From the NCBI RefSeq assembly GCF_030269685.1, contig NZ_BSTT01000002.1, forward strand, positions 744,001 to 808,000: 64,000 nt of DNA, read 5' to 3'. A program made the position numbers and the translations under genes. Below, in pieces: positions 63,388 to 64,000 of the stretch (the stretch's first letter is position 1; each line of letters begins with the position of its first letter). This DNA is from Actinomycetospora sp. NBRC 106378 (GTDB taxonomy: Bacteria; Actinomycetota; Actinomycetes; Mycobacteriales; Pseudonocardiaceae). The notes under the pieces are model-generated. The model did no database searches. It saw nothing but the letters and a program-made list of their open reading frames with translations, and had not been told where the DNA came from.

Positions 63388-64000
63388 GACGACCCGCCGA
63401 CGGGAGCCACGACGTCGACGACCACGAGCGTCGTGTTGTCCGTACCCCCGTCGTCGAGCGCGGCGTCCAGCATCGCGGTCGCCGTGTCGGCCGGGGCGTC
63501 GGCGACGAGCCGGGCGAGGTCGGCGGGGGAGGGGACGTGGTTCCACAGCCCGTCGCTGCAGATCAGGACGATCCCCGAGCGGTCGGCCGCGTGGGCGATC
63601 ACGTGCGCGGGCCCGGGCGGCGCGTCGGCCGCGACCCAGCGGGTGATCGCGTGGGCGCGCGGGTCGGCGTACGCGGCGGCGGCGTCGAGCAGGCCGATCG
63701 CGACCGCCTCGGCCGCCCACGAGTCGTCCGTGGTGAGCACGACCGACTCCTCCGGGGCGTCGGGCACCAGCCAGTACGCCCGGCTGTCGCCGATCCAGCT
63801 GATCACGAGGATCTCGTCGACCACGAGCGCGGAGACATAGGTGCACGCGGGCGCGTCCCGTCCCGCGGCCAGGGCGGTGACGGCGTCCATGGCGGCGTCC
63901 GCGCACACGTGGGCGAGCTCGGTGAGGTCGACCCCGCCGGTGGCCGCGAGGTCCGGATCATCGACGTCGGGATGCGCGAGCGCGTCGCGGGCGGCCTCGA
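63384..64000 (-). CDS. PP2C-type Ser/Thr phosphatase (cut by right edge)
   Basis: The window shows the last 205 residues of a PP2C phosphatase. Conserved parts include TYVSALVVDEILVISWIGDSRAYWL (GDSRAY motif), VLTTDDSWAAEAV, VLICSDGLWNHVP and DGGTDNTTLVVVDV, with the metal-binding aspartates in GDSRAY, CSDGLW and TDNTT. The N-terminal DGMGG region lies beyond position 64000. It is first in the operon with the VWA and FHA genes (GTGA overlap), suggesting the opposing phosphatase of an FHA-read Ser/Thr kinase signal. Confidence 0.92.
   Translation of the reverse strand, partial: EAARDALAHPDVDDPDLAATGGVDLTELAHVCADAAMDAVTALAAGRDAPACTYVSALVVDEILVISWIGDSRAYWLVPDAPEESVVLTTDDSWAAEAVAIGLLDAAAAYADPRAHAITRWVAADAPPGPAHVIAHAADRSGIVLICSDGLWNHVPSPADLARLVADAPADTATAMLDAALDDGGTDNTTLVVVDVVAPVGGSS

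Overview
The window is about 72-73% GC, uses GTG starts freely, packs genes with GTGA/ATGA stop-start overlaps, and carries DUF664/DinB, F420-type luciferase-like oxidoreductases, a PaaX regulator and single-chain acyl-CoA carboxylase. All of this points to a high-GC actinomycete, most likely of the Pseudonocardia/Actinomycetospora type (inference; no rRNA gene is present to confirm it). It looks chromosomal. I see no prophage, insertion sequence, CRISPR array or tRNA. About 57 genes are supported, including three damaged ones (NIPSNAP, a P450 and a DUF664 remnant).

Layout. 0-4.7 kb: partial MFS pump with divergent TetR, alkane hydroxylase AlkB, a repeat-rich non-coding stretch, a frameshifted NIPSNAP gene with TetR, and a secreted repeat protein. 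4.9-12.6 kb: DUF664 and aldo-keto reductase pair, a choD-tetR-P450 operon, an XRE regulator, two ClpP-like genes (one lacking the catalytic serine) and a MOSC protein. 12.6-22 kb: deleted P450, molybdopterin oxidoreductase, LysR/MarR regulators with their targets, F420-type oxidoreductases and a cation transporter. 22-32 kb: GAF-SpoIIE phosphatase, metY-metX, ArsR, hydrolase, SDR, thioesterase and PaaX. 32-39 kb: LLM enzymes flanking cobL-cobM-cobK and a PucR-type regulator. 39-44 kb: MFS, S9 peptidase, MerR and membrane genes that share one promoter design. 44-49.7 kb: TetR, fused acyl-CoA carboxylase and acyl-CoA ligase. 49.8-56.9 kb: cobIJ-cobH-cobG with divergent cobN. 57-64 kb: beta-helix protein, methyltransferase, MerR, L,D-transpeptidase and a PP2C-VWA-FHA operon running off the right edge.

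Main systems. Two blocks together give most of the aerobic corrin-ring steps: cobI, J, G, M, H, K and L, plus the CobN chelatase subunit. metY-metX makes homocysteine by direct sulfhydrylation. The ligase-carboxylase-TetR and ChoD-P450-TetR operons suggest catabolism of unusual acids and steroid- or terpenoid-like substrates.

Most unusual features. (1) A dispersed, hairpin-forming repeat of about 55 bp, here called R1, occurs eight times. Five copies lie in frame inside genes: cobN, cobG, cobIJ, the biotin-carboxylase gene and paaX. (2) A second palindromic family, R2, occurs three times and lies in frame at the N-termini of cobK and an XRE regulator. (3) Three promoters between 40.9 and 44.4 kb share an identical geometry: a CTTGAG-like box, a 15-bp dyad, a weak -10 box and an ATG only 6-7 nt away. 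They appear to form a small leaderless MerR regulon. (4) The 12-mer CCCGACGACGGG occurs 13 times and is read in different frames.
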